Origin: a virus
Length of the DNA: 21,612 bases
Reading direction: 5' to 3' (one strand)
Virus record (IMG/VR): IMGVR_UViG_3300037264_004563
Location: 1 to 21,612 of that record
The notes under the pieces were generated by a model that was not told where the DNA came from, searched no databases, and saw nothing but the letters and a program-made list of their open reading frames with translations. Below, in pieces: positions 13,670-21,544 of the stretch. Both the position numbers and the translations under genes were made by a program. Positions within the stretch are counted from its first letter, which is position 1, and the number at the start of each line of letters is the position of its first letter.

Positions 13670-14365
13670 TTAATCTAGCCATATCCAGTCTTCGGGCACT
13701 AGCACTAATTTGACTTTCGATTTCTCGAAAAGCCATCTACTTGAATATAAACTATAATCTCCTCTACTGTGATCTATTCCAACTACAGTATCTATTCCTG
13801 CATTAATTATTACTTTGGTACATTCAATACAAGGGACGCCGCAGTAACACATCATATAACATCCACTGACACTTCTATTTGCTCTAGTTATGGCGTCAAC
13901 TTCTCCATGAATACAAGTGCATAGTTCCAATCTCTTTCCACTTGGCGCGCCTATCAATTTTCGGGGACAAATTTTCTTGTCCCCGAATGATTCACAAATC
14001 AAATCCTCGGAAGAAACCCCTTCCAATAACTCCCTTGGGAAAGAAGGTGTCGTCTTCGGAATAGCCGCCAGAAGCATCAATTTCTGTTCTTCTAGAGTTA
14101 ATTGCGGCCATACCACGTTCCGCAAATACTCTGGATCATCATTCTTTGGGCAACCTTGCGGTGGCCCATTATGCCCTGATGATACCAAAGAATTTGTATC
14201 AGGGTCAACTATTACAACCCCAATTTGCCTGGAATAACAAGGATTTTCGACTTCTTTGACCGACTTCGCAAGCCTCAACCACTTTTTTGTTTCTGGAAAA
14301 TGTAGCTTGTAACCTTCAGGGAACCAGTGTGGAAAATCCTTTTGAACTATTGTAATTTTACTCAT
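13670..14365 (-). CDS. Deoxycytidylate (dCMP) deaminase
   Basis: 231 residues. It should convert dCMP to dUMP, the precursor for dTMP. The zinc/catalytic motif is CIHGEVDAI with H153 and E155 (HGE in place of the more usual HAE), followed by GVPCIECTKVIINAGI with C179 and C182. The N-terminal part (CYSRQIGVVIVDPDTNSLVSSGHNGPP) is the standard core strand and Asn-Gly loop. Residues about 75-145 form an insertion with extra Cys (C72, C124, C133), longer than in most dCMP deaminases. This insertion contains a perfect 11-bp hairpin at the DNA level. The ATG overlaps the glycosylase stop (ATGA). Last gene of the long minus operon. Confidence 0.85.
   Translation of the reverse strand: MSKITIVQKDFPHWFPEGYKLHFPETKKWLRLAKSVKEVENPCYSRQIGVVIVDPDTNSLVSSGHNGPPQGCPKNDDPEYLRNVVWPQLTLEEQKLMLLAAIPKTTPSFPRELLEGVSSEDLICESFGDKKICPRKLIGAPSGKRLELCTCIHGEVDAITRANRSVSGCYMMCYCGVPCIECTKVIINAGIDTVVGIDHSRGDYSLYSSRWLFEKSKVKLVLVPEDWIWLD
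13960..13987. repeat. Perfect 11-bp hairpin inside the dCMP deaminase insertion
   Basis: TTCGGGGACAA at 13960-13970 pairs with TTGTCCCCGAA at 13977-13987 around a 6-nt loop. It encodes SFGDKKICPR. There is no long T-tract, so it is not a standard terminator. It may shape the mRNA or be the scar of an insertion. Confidence 0.5.
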
Positions 14366-14961
14366 CCTACTTGCCTCAATTCAATTTTATTTCTAGCTCT
14401 ATATCGGTTCCATATGTCCAAATCCCAATCAGCACATGACTTGCCTTCCTTACGAGCAAGTTGAATACAGAGTCTTTCAATAATAAAATACTTCTTCTTG
14501 CTTCCAGGCGTTACCTTTGGAACATCATAACCATTATCCCGCAAATAATGCAAGATATGTACATCGAGCGGAATGCACATGGCATCCTGGCGTGTATGCA
14601 GGACAAAGAGGCGGGAAGTCTTCATGCCTATCCCACGAACCTTCTCCAAATCATCAATAGTGCATGTTCTCAGATTAAGCCCCGACCTAACTAGCTCATA
14701 AAGACCTTTGGCCTTTACGTTGTAACAACCAAATCCATAATCTTTCAACACAACCGATAATCGAGGGGCAGTTTCTAATTCAAAATGACTGAATATTTCA
14801 AATGGATTATCACCTATATGGTCATAGTCCCTTAATAAAGCATCCAATAATCTTGAAGTGGTTAATGCGTTTTTACCCGCTACCAACAGTCCAAAAATTA
14901 TTGTTTCTTCAAGTTCTTTATCAGTTCTATTGTAATTGGTGAAGTTTATAGGATCAACCAT
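14362..14961 (-). CDS. HhH-GPD base-excision DNA glycosylase (endonuclease III/OGG-like)
   Basis: 199 residues. A helix-hairpin-helix, LEKVRGIGMKTSRLFVL (about 105-121), is followed by AMCIPLDVHILHYL, giving the K114 and D133 pair expected of bifunctional HhH-GPD glycosylases (equivalent to K120 and D138 of E. coli Nth). The C-terminal iron-sulfur Cys pattern of Nth is absent, so it is closer to OGG-type or cluster-free members. The damaged-base specificity cannot be read. It overlaps dCMP deaminase by 4 nt; together the two genes suggest management of deaminated or oxidised bases and of the dUMP pool. Confidence 0.75.
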   Translation of the reverse strand: MVDPINFTNYNRTDKELEETIIFGLLVAGKNALTTSRLLDALLRDYDHIGDNPFEIFSHFELETAPRLSVVLKDYGFGCYNVKAKGLYELVRSGLNLRTCTIDDLEKVRGIGMKTSRLFVLHTRQDAMCIPLDVHILHYLRDNGYDVPKVTPGSKKKYFIIERLCIQLARKEGKSCADWDLDIWNRYRARNKIELRQVG

Positions 14962-14964
14962 CGT

Positions 14965-15186
14965 TTAGTCTCTATATTCAATGAAATGCGTATGCCAACT
15001 ATCTGCATTACCACAATCAGGACAAGGCCAGTTGTTTTTCTGGCACAAATCAATTAATTCTTGCTTATTCTTAGATGTAAACAGGATTCTTTCTTCCTGC
15101 GACACTTCAAAATCAGCAAACTGCGTGATTTCTCTCAGAAAATAAGATGATCTTGGCACGCCATTTATTGGATTATATTTTTCCAT
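14965..15186 (-). CDS. Small zinc-ribbon-like protein, 73 residues
   Basis: MEKYNPINGVPRSSYFLREITQFADFEVSQEERIL is followed by a helix, and the protein ends with WPCPDCGNADSWHTHFIEYRD. The CPDCG pair and the two nearby His residues could bind one zinc ion. Its ATG overlaps the stop of the preceding gene (TAATG) and it ends 3 nt before the glycosylase start, so it is coupled on both sides. No known function. Confidence 0.65.
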   Translation of the reverse strand: MEKYNPINGVPRSSYFLREITQFADFEVSQEERILFTSKNKQELIDLCQKNNWPCPDCGNADSWHTHFIEYRD

Positions 15187-15515
15187 TACATCCTCGACAG
15201 ATACTTTTCAGTCTCTAAACCCGTACTTTCCAGCCTCTTTTGCTCAGGGGGCTTTATCCTTGGTATGGGCTTAATAACTGGCATTACTGGTTTTGGGGCT
15301 ACTCTAGCGATATACTTGCGGTGAATTTCGTCCCACCGCTCCACAGGAACATCTTTTTCTCTTTCTATTGTAATACCAAGCTTAACGGATTCTGCCCACG
15401 ACCGTCTATAAAGACGGGCAAACAAATCAAAAGCTTTGCCCTTGAAGAAGGTGTAGAACACAGCTATAGGCATACCATCTTTATCAAAAAAGAAGTAGTA
15501 GTCTCTGTCATCCAT
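15186..15515 (-). CDS. Unknown 109-residue protein
   Basis: Starts MDDRDYYFFFDKDGMPIAVFYTFFKGKAFDLFARLYRRSW and contains an aromatic-rich N-terminal half, a helical middle and a Pro-rich C-terminus (APKPVMPVIKPIPRIKPPEQ). I chose the ATG at 15515, just after the stop of the OBAP-family gene at 15517. An in-frame ATG at 15593 would overlap that gene by 77 nt. The Pro-rich tail may be a flexible linker. Function unknown. Confidence 0.6.
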   Translation of the reverse strand: MDDRDYYFFFDKDGMPIAVFYTFFKGKAFDLFARLYRRSWAESVKLGITIEREKDVPVERWDEIHRKYIARVAPKPVMPVIKPIPRIKPPEQKRLESTGLETEKYLSRM

Positions 15516-15516
15516 G

Positions 15517-16143
15517 TTATTTACCAAAAAGTTTTGCTCTGACTTTCTTAATCTCTTCCACGTTGAGATTATACTTCTTGTCCCGCTTGGCAATCAACTT
15601 GGGGTCAACGGAATCAGTTAGCCCAACCGACCACATAAGGATTGGCTTGCCCATAGGGACTTCGGTAGATACATCTGGCCATGTATGCCAGGTTTTACCC
15701 CACGAAGAATACAACGCTTTAAGCAATGTCTCTTCGCAAGACTTAGTTACATTGTGAATAGTAAGTAAACCATCATCAATTTCTTTTTTATGGGGATGCC
15801 ACAACTTCGCTTCATCCTGCGGAAGTTGGCCAAATCGCTTTTCGGTAATTACATACTCAACACCAATGAGTTTAGCATTCTTTTCGGGGGAATCATATAA
15901 AATACACTGGAATACACCATCGCCTACCGCTGTGCAGTAGTGGGTAACTTCCATTTGCAATTTTGGATCATCATAACCAAGATGAAAAGCACAAATTTGT
16001 GCGTGCTTTCGTTCTAATGGGTTCTTTGCCTTGATATCTTGATCGACACAAGGACATGGCGGGTCTTTTCGTTTTGGTGCCGCTTGTGCGCCCATAGTAA
16101 ATACTATGGTTGCACCAGTCGCAATTGCTTCACGTCTATTCAT
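15517..16143 (-). CDS. OBAP/DUF1264-family protein with N-terminal export signal
   Basis: 208 residues. The body matches the oil-body-associated protein family (DUF1264) known from plants, fungi and bacteria. Landmarks in order are THYCTAVGDGVFQCILYDS (67-85), LIGVEYVI (92-99), LPQDEAKLWHPHKKEIDDG (107-125), SSWGKTWHTW (146-155) and PMGKPILMWSVG (163-174). The biochemical role of this family is not settled. The N-terminus, MNRREAIATGATIVFTMGAQAAP, looks like a twin-arginine (NRRE) or Sec signal peptide, so the protein is probably exported. CPC follows at 30-32. Start chosen at 16143 for its AAGGGG Shine-Dalgarno; an ATG at 16197 lies within the upstream gene. Such a protein is unexpected in a phage replication operon. 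Confidence 0.75.
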   Translation of the reverse strand: MNRREAIATGATIVFTMGAQAAPKRKDPPCPCVDQDIKAKNPLERKHAQICAFHLGYDDPKLQMEVTHYCTAVGDGVFQCILYDSPEKNAKLIGVEYVITEKRFGQLPQDEAKLWHPHKKEIDDGLLTIHNVTKSCEETLLKALYSSWGKTWHTWPDVSTEVPMGKPILMWSVGLTDSVDPKLIAKRDKKYNLNVEEIKKVRAKLFGK

Positions 16144-16153
16144 TGCATTCCCC

Positions 16154-16669
16154 TTAAATATTGGCGGGCTTGATAATTTCATCCATCTTATCTTCATAAG
16201 TTACTTTGTCTTTATACAACCGTTCCAATTCTTTTCGCAAAGTATTACCACGGTTTTGTGCATTCTCATGGTTTTTATCCCACGCCCGTAAATGTTGCTG
16301 TAACATTCGCACAATATATTTCATTTCAATGGCTTTTACTTTCAGGGCTAACACTTTCTTGCGAGCATCAACAACCATAGGCTCAATCTTAGCCTTACCT
16401 TCGGTTAATTTATCACTGCCGCCTTCCGTATCTTTAATGGCGGCGAAAACCTTGGAGTAAGCCCGTTCGTATTCATCTTCTTCTCGCTCAACTTCCATTT
16501 CCATTTCTGCGTACTGTCTCTCAGCTTCGGCAAGTTTCGCACCGAAATAATCAATCCAGCCACCTTCGGTTTCTAGATATTCACTCAGCGTGCCTTCACT
16601 GAATTCCAGTTTCTTTGAATCGAGGACTACTTCTTGTCCATATACAGTTATTGTTCTTTTGTCTTCCAT
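16154..16669 (-). CDS. Coiled-coil protein, possible UvsY-like recombination mediator
   Basis: 171 residues, almost wholly helical. VVLDSKKLEFSEGTLSEYLETEGGWIDYFGAKLAEAERQ (14-52) echoes the T4 UvsY opening (IDSTKLQYEA..., then a helix with W and Y). The second half (KIEPMVVDARKKVLALKVKAIEMKYIVRMLQQHLRAWDK) echoes the UvsY region of charged and aromatic helices ending in a long amphipathic helix. UvsY helps load the UvsX recombinase on SSB-coated DNA. Here recA and a gp32-like SSB are encoded nearby, and the gene follows the replicative helicase. The match is from memory of the T4 sequence and is weak; any structural coiled coil remains possible. AGGA 7 nt upstream supports the start. Confidence 0.4.
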   Translation of the reverse strand: MEDKRTITVYGQEVVLDSKKLEFSEGTLSEYLETEGGWIDYFGAKLAEAERQYAEMEMEVEREEDEYERAYSKVFAAIKDTEGGSDKLTEGKAKIEPMVVDARKKVLALKVKAIEMKYIVRMLQQHLRAWDKNHENAQNRGNTLRKELERLYKDKVTYEDKMDEIIKPANI

Positions 16670-16706
16670 GTTTGTATCCTATCAAGTTAAAAGTAATTAT
16701 GCCAGT

Positions 16707-18272
16707 CTATCCCACCCTTTCTCCATCAGAAGGTTCAAATTTTCTCCCACTGACATTAATTTTGTCAATTGTTGTCTCTGTTCGGTCGCTGTCCTCATCC
16801 TGAATTTTGGTCATTTCTGCCATGTAAGTATGTTGACTAACTTCTTCTAATTTCAAAGTCTGATCCTTGAAATGATATTTGATCTTAAAATCAAAGCGAC
16901 TGCGACCGTCTCTTGTCTTTGCAATAAACCCACGCCCCACGCTCGCCTTACGTTCAGCTTTGGTCTGATTCAACGTGATGAAGAAATCGAAAATACGGTC
17001 CTGTTTGAAAGCATCTGCTGTATTGCTTTCATCCATAAATTCTTCAAGCGTCAACTCCGTAGCTGACTTGTTCGGATGCAAAGCAATTAAAGAACAATGC
17101 TTCTCTTCACCACCAAAACCACGAATCCCCTGCAATAAATTGAATCGAGCATCCCAGCTAGAAATATTCATCTGATGCTTCATATCGCCTGGGTAATCAT
17201 AAACCACCAGATCAGGCTTAAATCCAAGCATGACTGATTGTGCATAGTAAGCACGCACCACCGCCATGTCAGCCGTACCAGACGGGAATTGCTTGATAAT
17301 TAATCTGCGTTTGTCTTCATACCCGTCAACCGTATTCCTTAATGCCTGCCAGACTTCTTCTTTTCGTAACATCAACTGATGCTGACCTATATTGGTAAGC
17401 ATCGCATCAAAACGGCTAGCAATACGGTCTTGATCCATTTCGGTCGAAAGATAAAGTACCTTTTTGCCCCTGGCTATATTAAGACCAGAAACCCATGTTA
17501 AATACAGACTCTTACCGCCACCAGACTGCGCCATAACAGCGCCTAACTCGCCGCGCCTTAAACCACCGCCGACTAAAGCCAAATCCGCAGACCTAAAACC
17601 TACCGTAAACACTTCTTGTGCGGCTTCTTCGGCTGTAATTCTGGCATAACGATCTTCCATCGTCTCGAAGTAATTAAGACCCATATCGAAATTACGGTTA
17701 ACTAGGCGGGCTTCTTTATACAATTGGTCAATCTTATCCCAAGTCTCGTCCGACTCAGGATTCTTTCGCATTAACTCAAGCGACCTGGCAAACGCAGCTT
17801 TGGTGGCTTGGGTCTTAGCAAAAGTGGCAATACGATCTACAATAGCATCGGGAGAGTCTAGCGTTGGGAACATATTCCCAATGCCGCCCTTGGTGTAATA
17901 ATCGTATAGGAGATTGACTTCAGTTGTGTAGAGAAGTCTGATAGCTCGGTAGCTATCATCTTGATTTGGATATCGCTTTTTCAGGTAGTCATCCACCAAT
18001 TCCTTGACGAATATCTTGCTAGGCGGCTGTTTATATTCATCGAAATACTTAAACAACATCCTGCAAACATTCTGATGGACTTCACTCCTGAAATAAATAG
18101 GCTTGATTAACCCGACGCCTTGGCAAAGAAAAAATCTGTTACAGAGTAGCGTCCCCAACAACATTCTAAGAAAATCGTCGTTGAAAGGATATTTAGGTTC
18201 TTCTGTTGATTTGTTCGATTCGACCAAGGAAGCAAATGCTAACTGATTTTGTTCGTTGAGTTTATTTTCCAT
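16707..18272 (-). CDS. Replicative DNA helicase, DnaB/T4 gp41-like
   Basis: 521 residues. It should be the hexameric fork helicase. An N-terminal helical domain (1-190) precedes a RecA-like core with LALVGGGLRRGELGAVMAQSGGGKS; Walker A is AQSGGGKS at 248-255. Further motifs are VLYLSTEMDQDRIASRFDAML (272-292), Walker B LVVYDYPGD (355-363) and GRGFIAKTRDGRSRFDFKIKYHF (447-469) in the place of the arginine-finger/beta-hairpin region. The Gln-rich H3 motif of DnaB reads LIALHPNKSA here. Start chosen at 18272, which overlaps the stop of the VWA gene (TAATG) and has AAGG 7 nt upstream; an ATG at 18278 would add two residues. No primase is recognisable in the window. Confidence 0.85.
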   Translation of the reverse strand: MENKLNEQNQLAFASLVESNKSTEEPKYPFNDDFLRMLLGTLLCNRFFLCQGVGLIKPIYFRSEVHQNVCRMLFKYFDEYKQPPSKIFVKELVDDYLKKRYPNQDDSYRAIRLLYTTEVNLLYDYYTKGGIGNMFPTLDSPDAIVDRIATFAKTQATKAAFARSLELMRKNPESDETWDKIDQLYKEARLVNRNFDMGLNYFETMEDRYARITAEEAAQEVFTVGFRSADLALVGGGLRRGELGAVMAQSGGGKSLYLTWVSGLNIARGKKVLYLSTEMDQDRIASRFDAMLTNIGQHQLMLRKEEVWQALRNTVDGYEDKRRLIIKQFPSGTADMAVVRAYYAQSVMLGFKPDLVVYDYPGDMKHQMNISSWDARFNLLQGIRGFGGEEKHCSLIALHPNKSATELTLEEFMDESNTADAFKQDRIFDFFITLNQTKAERKASVGRGFIAKTRDGRSRFDFKIKYHFKDQTLKLEEVSQHTYMAEMTKIQDEDSDRTETTIDKINVSGRKFEPSDGERVG

Positions 18273-19294
18273 TACCATACCTTATTTAATAACAGACAGA
18301 GCATTAAGAGGCAGACTGTAACAGAAAATAAATAGGGTTGCAATCGTAATTTTTCTAACTTAGTTTTCTCTGAAACTAACTTTCTATTTTCTTTAATAAC
18401 CTTATCTAAATCATAAGCCAAAGCTGTAGAAGAATTTAAACTATAATATGCTCCCCTGCCATTGTCAGCAATTTGTTTCAAAATTTCTTCATCTAATTGC
18501 GAAGTCGCAATCTGATTATTTGCGTCAGTAATATAACGAACAAACCCACCCTTGCTGTCTCGCACAATCAAGGGTGCAGCTTTGTCACTACCAACGCCCA
18601 CAGTATAGATTTTGAAATTCTTGGAAGACAACTCCCGTGTTACTTGAAGTAACTTGATTCTGTTAGTTGCCAATGCTTCTTCTTTGCCGCCGTCAGAAAG
18701 TAATACTACAATATTCAGACCCGACTTGTCAATTTTATCTTTCTTGACGTAAACATCCTGAATTGCTTCCATCGCCCGCGTCAAATCCGTCCCCAATGTA
18801 GGTGCAGACCGCCAATCCATTTCATCCAACATTCCTAAGAATGATAGCTTCGTGGTAGTAAAAGGACAGAAATACGGGTTCACATCACCAGCAAACGGCA
18901 AAATAGAACATTCGTAAACACCGTCCAACGACTGATAAAACTGTCTGATTTGTTTCCTAGTTGCTTCCAAGCGGTTTGGTGGCACATCCTCCGCATATAC
19001 CATCGAACGCGATACGTCTACTACGAATATAATGCGTATATTGGAATATTCCTTGTCCTTCGCTTCAACATAAATATAAGGATCAGTAAGAGCCAGCATT
19101 GCCAAAGAAATAGCTAATAAATAGCCAGCATAAACACAGATTCGCCTGCGCCATGTAGGAATACTGCTGTAGGCAAGGAAATCCTTGTCCACTTTGTCAA
19201 ATTTAAGAAACGAATATGCTGCCCAAGCTACAGAAGCCAGCAAAGGCAGTATTAAAACAAATAGCAAAAATGCTAAAGGTCTATCGAAATGCAT
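18272..19294 (-). CDS. BatA/BatB-like membrane von Willebrand A protein
   Basis: 340 residues. Two hydrophobic segments at about 6-30 and 52-70 flank a basic stretch (TWRRRICV), then a large extracytoplasmic or periplasmic VWA domain follows, and a C-terminal TM segment lies at about 320-336. The metal-ion-dependent adhesion site is complete: D93-V-S95-R-S97, T169 in LGTDLTRA and D201 in LLSDGGK. NRLEATRKQI is the usual segment after the DxSxS loop in BatA/BatB. In bacteria Bat operons with a MoxR ATPase are tied to stress or envelope functions. The gene shares its stop with the start of the replicative helicase. TM ends and metal site suggest a protein-protein scaffold at the membrane. Confidence 0.85.
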   Translation of the reverse strand: MHFDRPLAFLLFVLILPLLASVAWAAYSFLKFDKVDKDFLAYSSIPTWRRRICVYAGYLLAISLAMLALTDPYIYVEAKDKEYSNIRIIFVVDVSRSMVYAEDVPPNRLEATRKQIRQFYQSLDGVYECSILPFAGDVNPYFCPFTTTKLSFLGMLDEMDWRSAPTLGTDLTRAMEAIQDVYVKKDKIDKSGLNIVVLLSDGGKEEALATNRIKLLQVTRELSSKNFKIYTVGVGSDKAAPLIVRDSKGGFVRYITDANNQIATSQLDEEILKQIADNGRGAYYSLNSSTALAYDLDKVIKENRKLVSEKTKLEKLRLQPYLFSVTVCLLMLCLLLNKVW

Positions 19295-19297
19295 GTT

Positions 19298-20098
19298 TTA
19301 GTTACCAGAAGATTTGCCGATGCCATATTTCTTACTATTAAGCATTTGTTTCTTGCGCTGTGGATTTCCCGCATTACCAACTAATTCATTTTGATTCTTA
19401 ATCAGAATCTCAATGTTGATAATCGTATTCATATCGTTGCTCCTACTGCGCAAAGCATACTTGTAGTAAGTTAATGTCTGATTGAACAATGCTGGCGCTG
19501 ATTCCTGATCCGCTACAAGTTCCAAAATACGGTAATATATCTCGCCCTTGAGATAATTGGTATGATAATCAAAATCTGTATCAAAACTATCCTTTAACTT
19601 CTCGCATTCCTTCCTTGCCTTTTCATACAAAGCAATAGCCTTATTAAAATTAATCAAGGTTAAAGGATGTAATTCTCTAGACCGTTGAGGTGGCGGTATT
19701 TGTTCTGGATTGTCTGGATTCTCTGGATCGGTAGCAGATGGCATAGGCTGGTCCTGCGGCACAGATGCTACCGCTCTTTCAATCTCAATAGCCTTGCGTA
19801 AATAATCTTCTGCTTCATTGAACCAGCAAGTAGCTCTCTTCAACGAAATGATCGGCGCAAGCCTTTCTTTATAAGTTGCTGGAAGGCTCTGCATTTCTTT
19901 CTCAATCTTGTCCAAATCATCAAGAGACTTCACGTTATTCACCATAACGCGAATCTTATTGTCTAAAACCTGTTCTTCATAGGTTTTGTTGATTTGCACG
20001 GTCAATTCATCATTCACGCCTTCTTCCATCTTGGAGAAATGCTGAATACTCACCAGACCAAACCCAATAAGGAGCAAACCAAATACTAATTTCTTCAT
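19298..20098 (-). CDS. BatC-like membrane-anchored TPR protein
   Basis: 266 residues. A single N-terminal hydrophobic segment (LVFGLLLIGFGLV, 4-16) may be a membrane anchor or uncleaved signal. It is followed by charged helices, an acidic Pro-rich linker (about 113-138, with PDNPEQIPPP) and TPR-like helices. The C-terminal unit QTLTYYKYALRSRSNDMNTIINIEILIKN has the tyrosine-alanine spacing and the N-x-x-x-NIE ending seen in the TPR of BatC proteins. It lies between the two VWA genes, 1 nt from the upstream VWA gene's stop codon and 3 nt from the next start, as in Bat operons. Confidence 0.65.
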   Translation of the reverse strand: MKKLVFGLLLIGFGLVSIQHFSKMEEGVNDELTVQINKTYEEQVLDNKIRVMVNNVKSLDDLDKIEKEMQSLPATYKERLAPIISLKRATCWFNEAEDYLRKAIEIERAVASVPQDQPMPSATDPENPDNPEQIPPPQRSRELHPLTLINFNKAIALYEKARKECEKLKDSFDTDFDYHTNYLKGEIYYRILELVADQESAPALFNQTLTYYKYALRSRSNDMNTIINIEILIKNQNELVGNAGNPQRKKQMLNSKKYGIGKSSGN

Positions 20099-20099
20099 A

Positions 20100-21155
20100 T
20101 TAAACCTCTGTAAAGTTAAGTTGTAAAGTTGTGTGAATCATAAATCCAGTTAATATCAACCATAATGCTACGCCGCCTAAGATATCAGAAAGAGAATGAT
20201 CCACACTTAGTTCTTTTACCACATATTCATTAGCTTGGCTTACCACAATTTCATTATAAATTTCTTCTAATTTTTTCTGGTCGAATTCTTTGATAACCTC
20301 GCCACGACCACCTGTGTCCTTGCAAAACTTAATCAAATCTTTGTCTAAATCGAAAACAGAAATAAAATAAACACGAATGCCAACCAGTTTACAGAAGTCT
20401 ATGATCTTAAAGGAAGACATTTTTCTTTGACTGCCAATCGCATTGAAAACACCATCTGTAAATATAATGATAGAACCGCCAGAGAACTTATCTTTACGCT
20501 CTACAACTGACTTTATAAAGTCGTCTATTTTAACCTTGTTTTCTTGACCATAGAATTTGAATTGTAACTTATACAACTCGTCCTGGTCCAGCACATCATT
20601 GTGCGAAAGAAGCATTTCTACTCCAGCCCATAAACCAGATTCAATATCCGTGCCTTTGGCCATAGGATCAAGACGGTAATCAATTCTTTTTAGCTTCTTC
20701 TGAACGAATTGGGGGTCGTCTGTCAACCCCGCGACCACAAAAGCATCATCGGAGAAAACAATCGCTCCAACCAAATCCTTGCTGCCATCCTTCCTTTTAC
20801 CAAGGAATTCAAACAGCTTATCATTTCCAGACAACACAGCAGCCAATTGATCCCCAATACCATTCTCTTTCTGGAAACTAATCATAGACCCACTACCATC
20901 ATTTACCAAGACATATTTATGGACTTGGTAAACCTTGCTAGTCTCCATCATTTTCCAGGTGATATTACATGCTGCCAGAGTAATAAAAAATACCCCACAT
21001 AGCATGAAATGCTGCCATTTGAGCCAAGTCTTGTCTGCAAACCCTTGTAGGTTTTGCAGACAAGCATGACGAAAATAGAACTTAACCCTGTTCTTAAAAT
21101 AAAAGTAAACAGGGAACAATAACAGTAATAACAGCAAGTATGGGTGTTGGATCAT
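20100..21155 (-). CDS. Second membrane von Willebrand A protein, Bat-like
   Basis: 351 residues with the same plan as its downstream neighbour but a diverged sequence. Hydrophobic segments lie at about 6-20 and 50-63, and a VWA domain with a complete metal site follows: D86-G-S88-G-S90, T169 in AKGTDIESGL and D234 in IFTDGV. A C-terminal TM segment lies at about 328-345. The DGSGS loop and AIVFSDDAFV resemble BatA. Its ATG overlaps the stop of the small TM gene by 4 nt (ATGA). The two VWA proteins probably form a complex with the TPR protein at the membrane, by analogy with bacterial Bat proteins. Confidence 0.85.
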   Translation of the reverse strand: MIQHPYLLLLLLLFPVYFYFKNRVKFYFRHACLQNLQGFADKTWLKWQHFMLCGVFFITLAACNITWKMMETSKVYQVHKYVLVNDGSGSMISFQKENGIGDQLAAVLSGNDKLFEFLGKRKDGSKDLVGAIVFSDDAFVVAGLTDDPQFVQKKLKRIDYRLDPMAKGTDIESGLWAGVEMLLSHNDVLDQDELYKLQFKFYGQENKVKIDDFIKSVVERKDKFSGGSIIIFTDGVFNAIGSQRKMSSFKIIDFCKLVGIRVYFISVFDLDKDLIKFCKDTGGRGEVIKEFDQKKLEEIYNEIVVSQANEYVVKELSVDHSLSDILGGVALWLILTGFMIHTTLQLNFTEV

Positions 21156-21544
21156 TTGTATCTGCGGTTTTTACAAAATTGCTTAACTAAATCCTTCAAA
21201 CTCTCATAATTGTAAACAGCTTCAGGCTGATAAAGCTTATCTAACTCATTAACCAAGTTCTGGAAGTTGACAGTACATTCACTGCGATTTACCACATACA
21301 GTGATACACCATAACCTTCCGTTAACAATTTATTTAAACATTTAGACACAATGACGTAATAATTCCTAGCTGTATCTGCTTCGCACGCTGCCAAACCTCT
21401 CCACAAACTGTCTTTGCCATCACTGGCATACCACCTGGAAACATCATGCTTTAGTGCAGATAAGCCCATAGCAATCAACATGGCCGCAACACCAAAACAG
21501 ATTGAGCTAGTACCGATTTTCAGGTAATAGTAAACCAACTTCAT
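21152..21544 (-). CDS. Small membrane protein of the Bat-like operon
   Basis: 130 residues starting MKLVYYYLKIGTSSICFGVAAMLIAMGLSALKHD, with one TM segment at about 9-29. A soluble part of about 95 residues follows; it contains three to four Cys and is mostly helical (ADTARNYYVIVSKCLNKLL). Its position before the first VWA gene matches the DUF4381-like or similar small TM proteins found in Bat operons, but sequence similarity is not clear. AAGGA lies 7 nt upstream of the chosen ATG at 21544. That ATG also overlaps the stop of the preceding gene as ATGA. Confidence 0.65.
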   Translation of the reverse strand: MKLVYYYLKIGTSSICFGVAAMLIAMGLSALKHDVSRWYASDGKDSLWRGLAACEADTARNYYVIVSKCLNKLLTEGYGVSLYVVNRSECTVNFQNLVNELDKLYQPEAVYNYESLKDLVKQFCKNRRYK

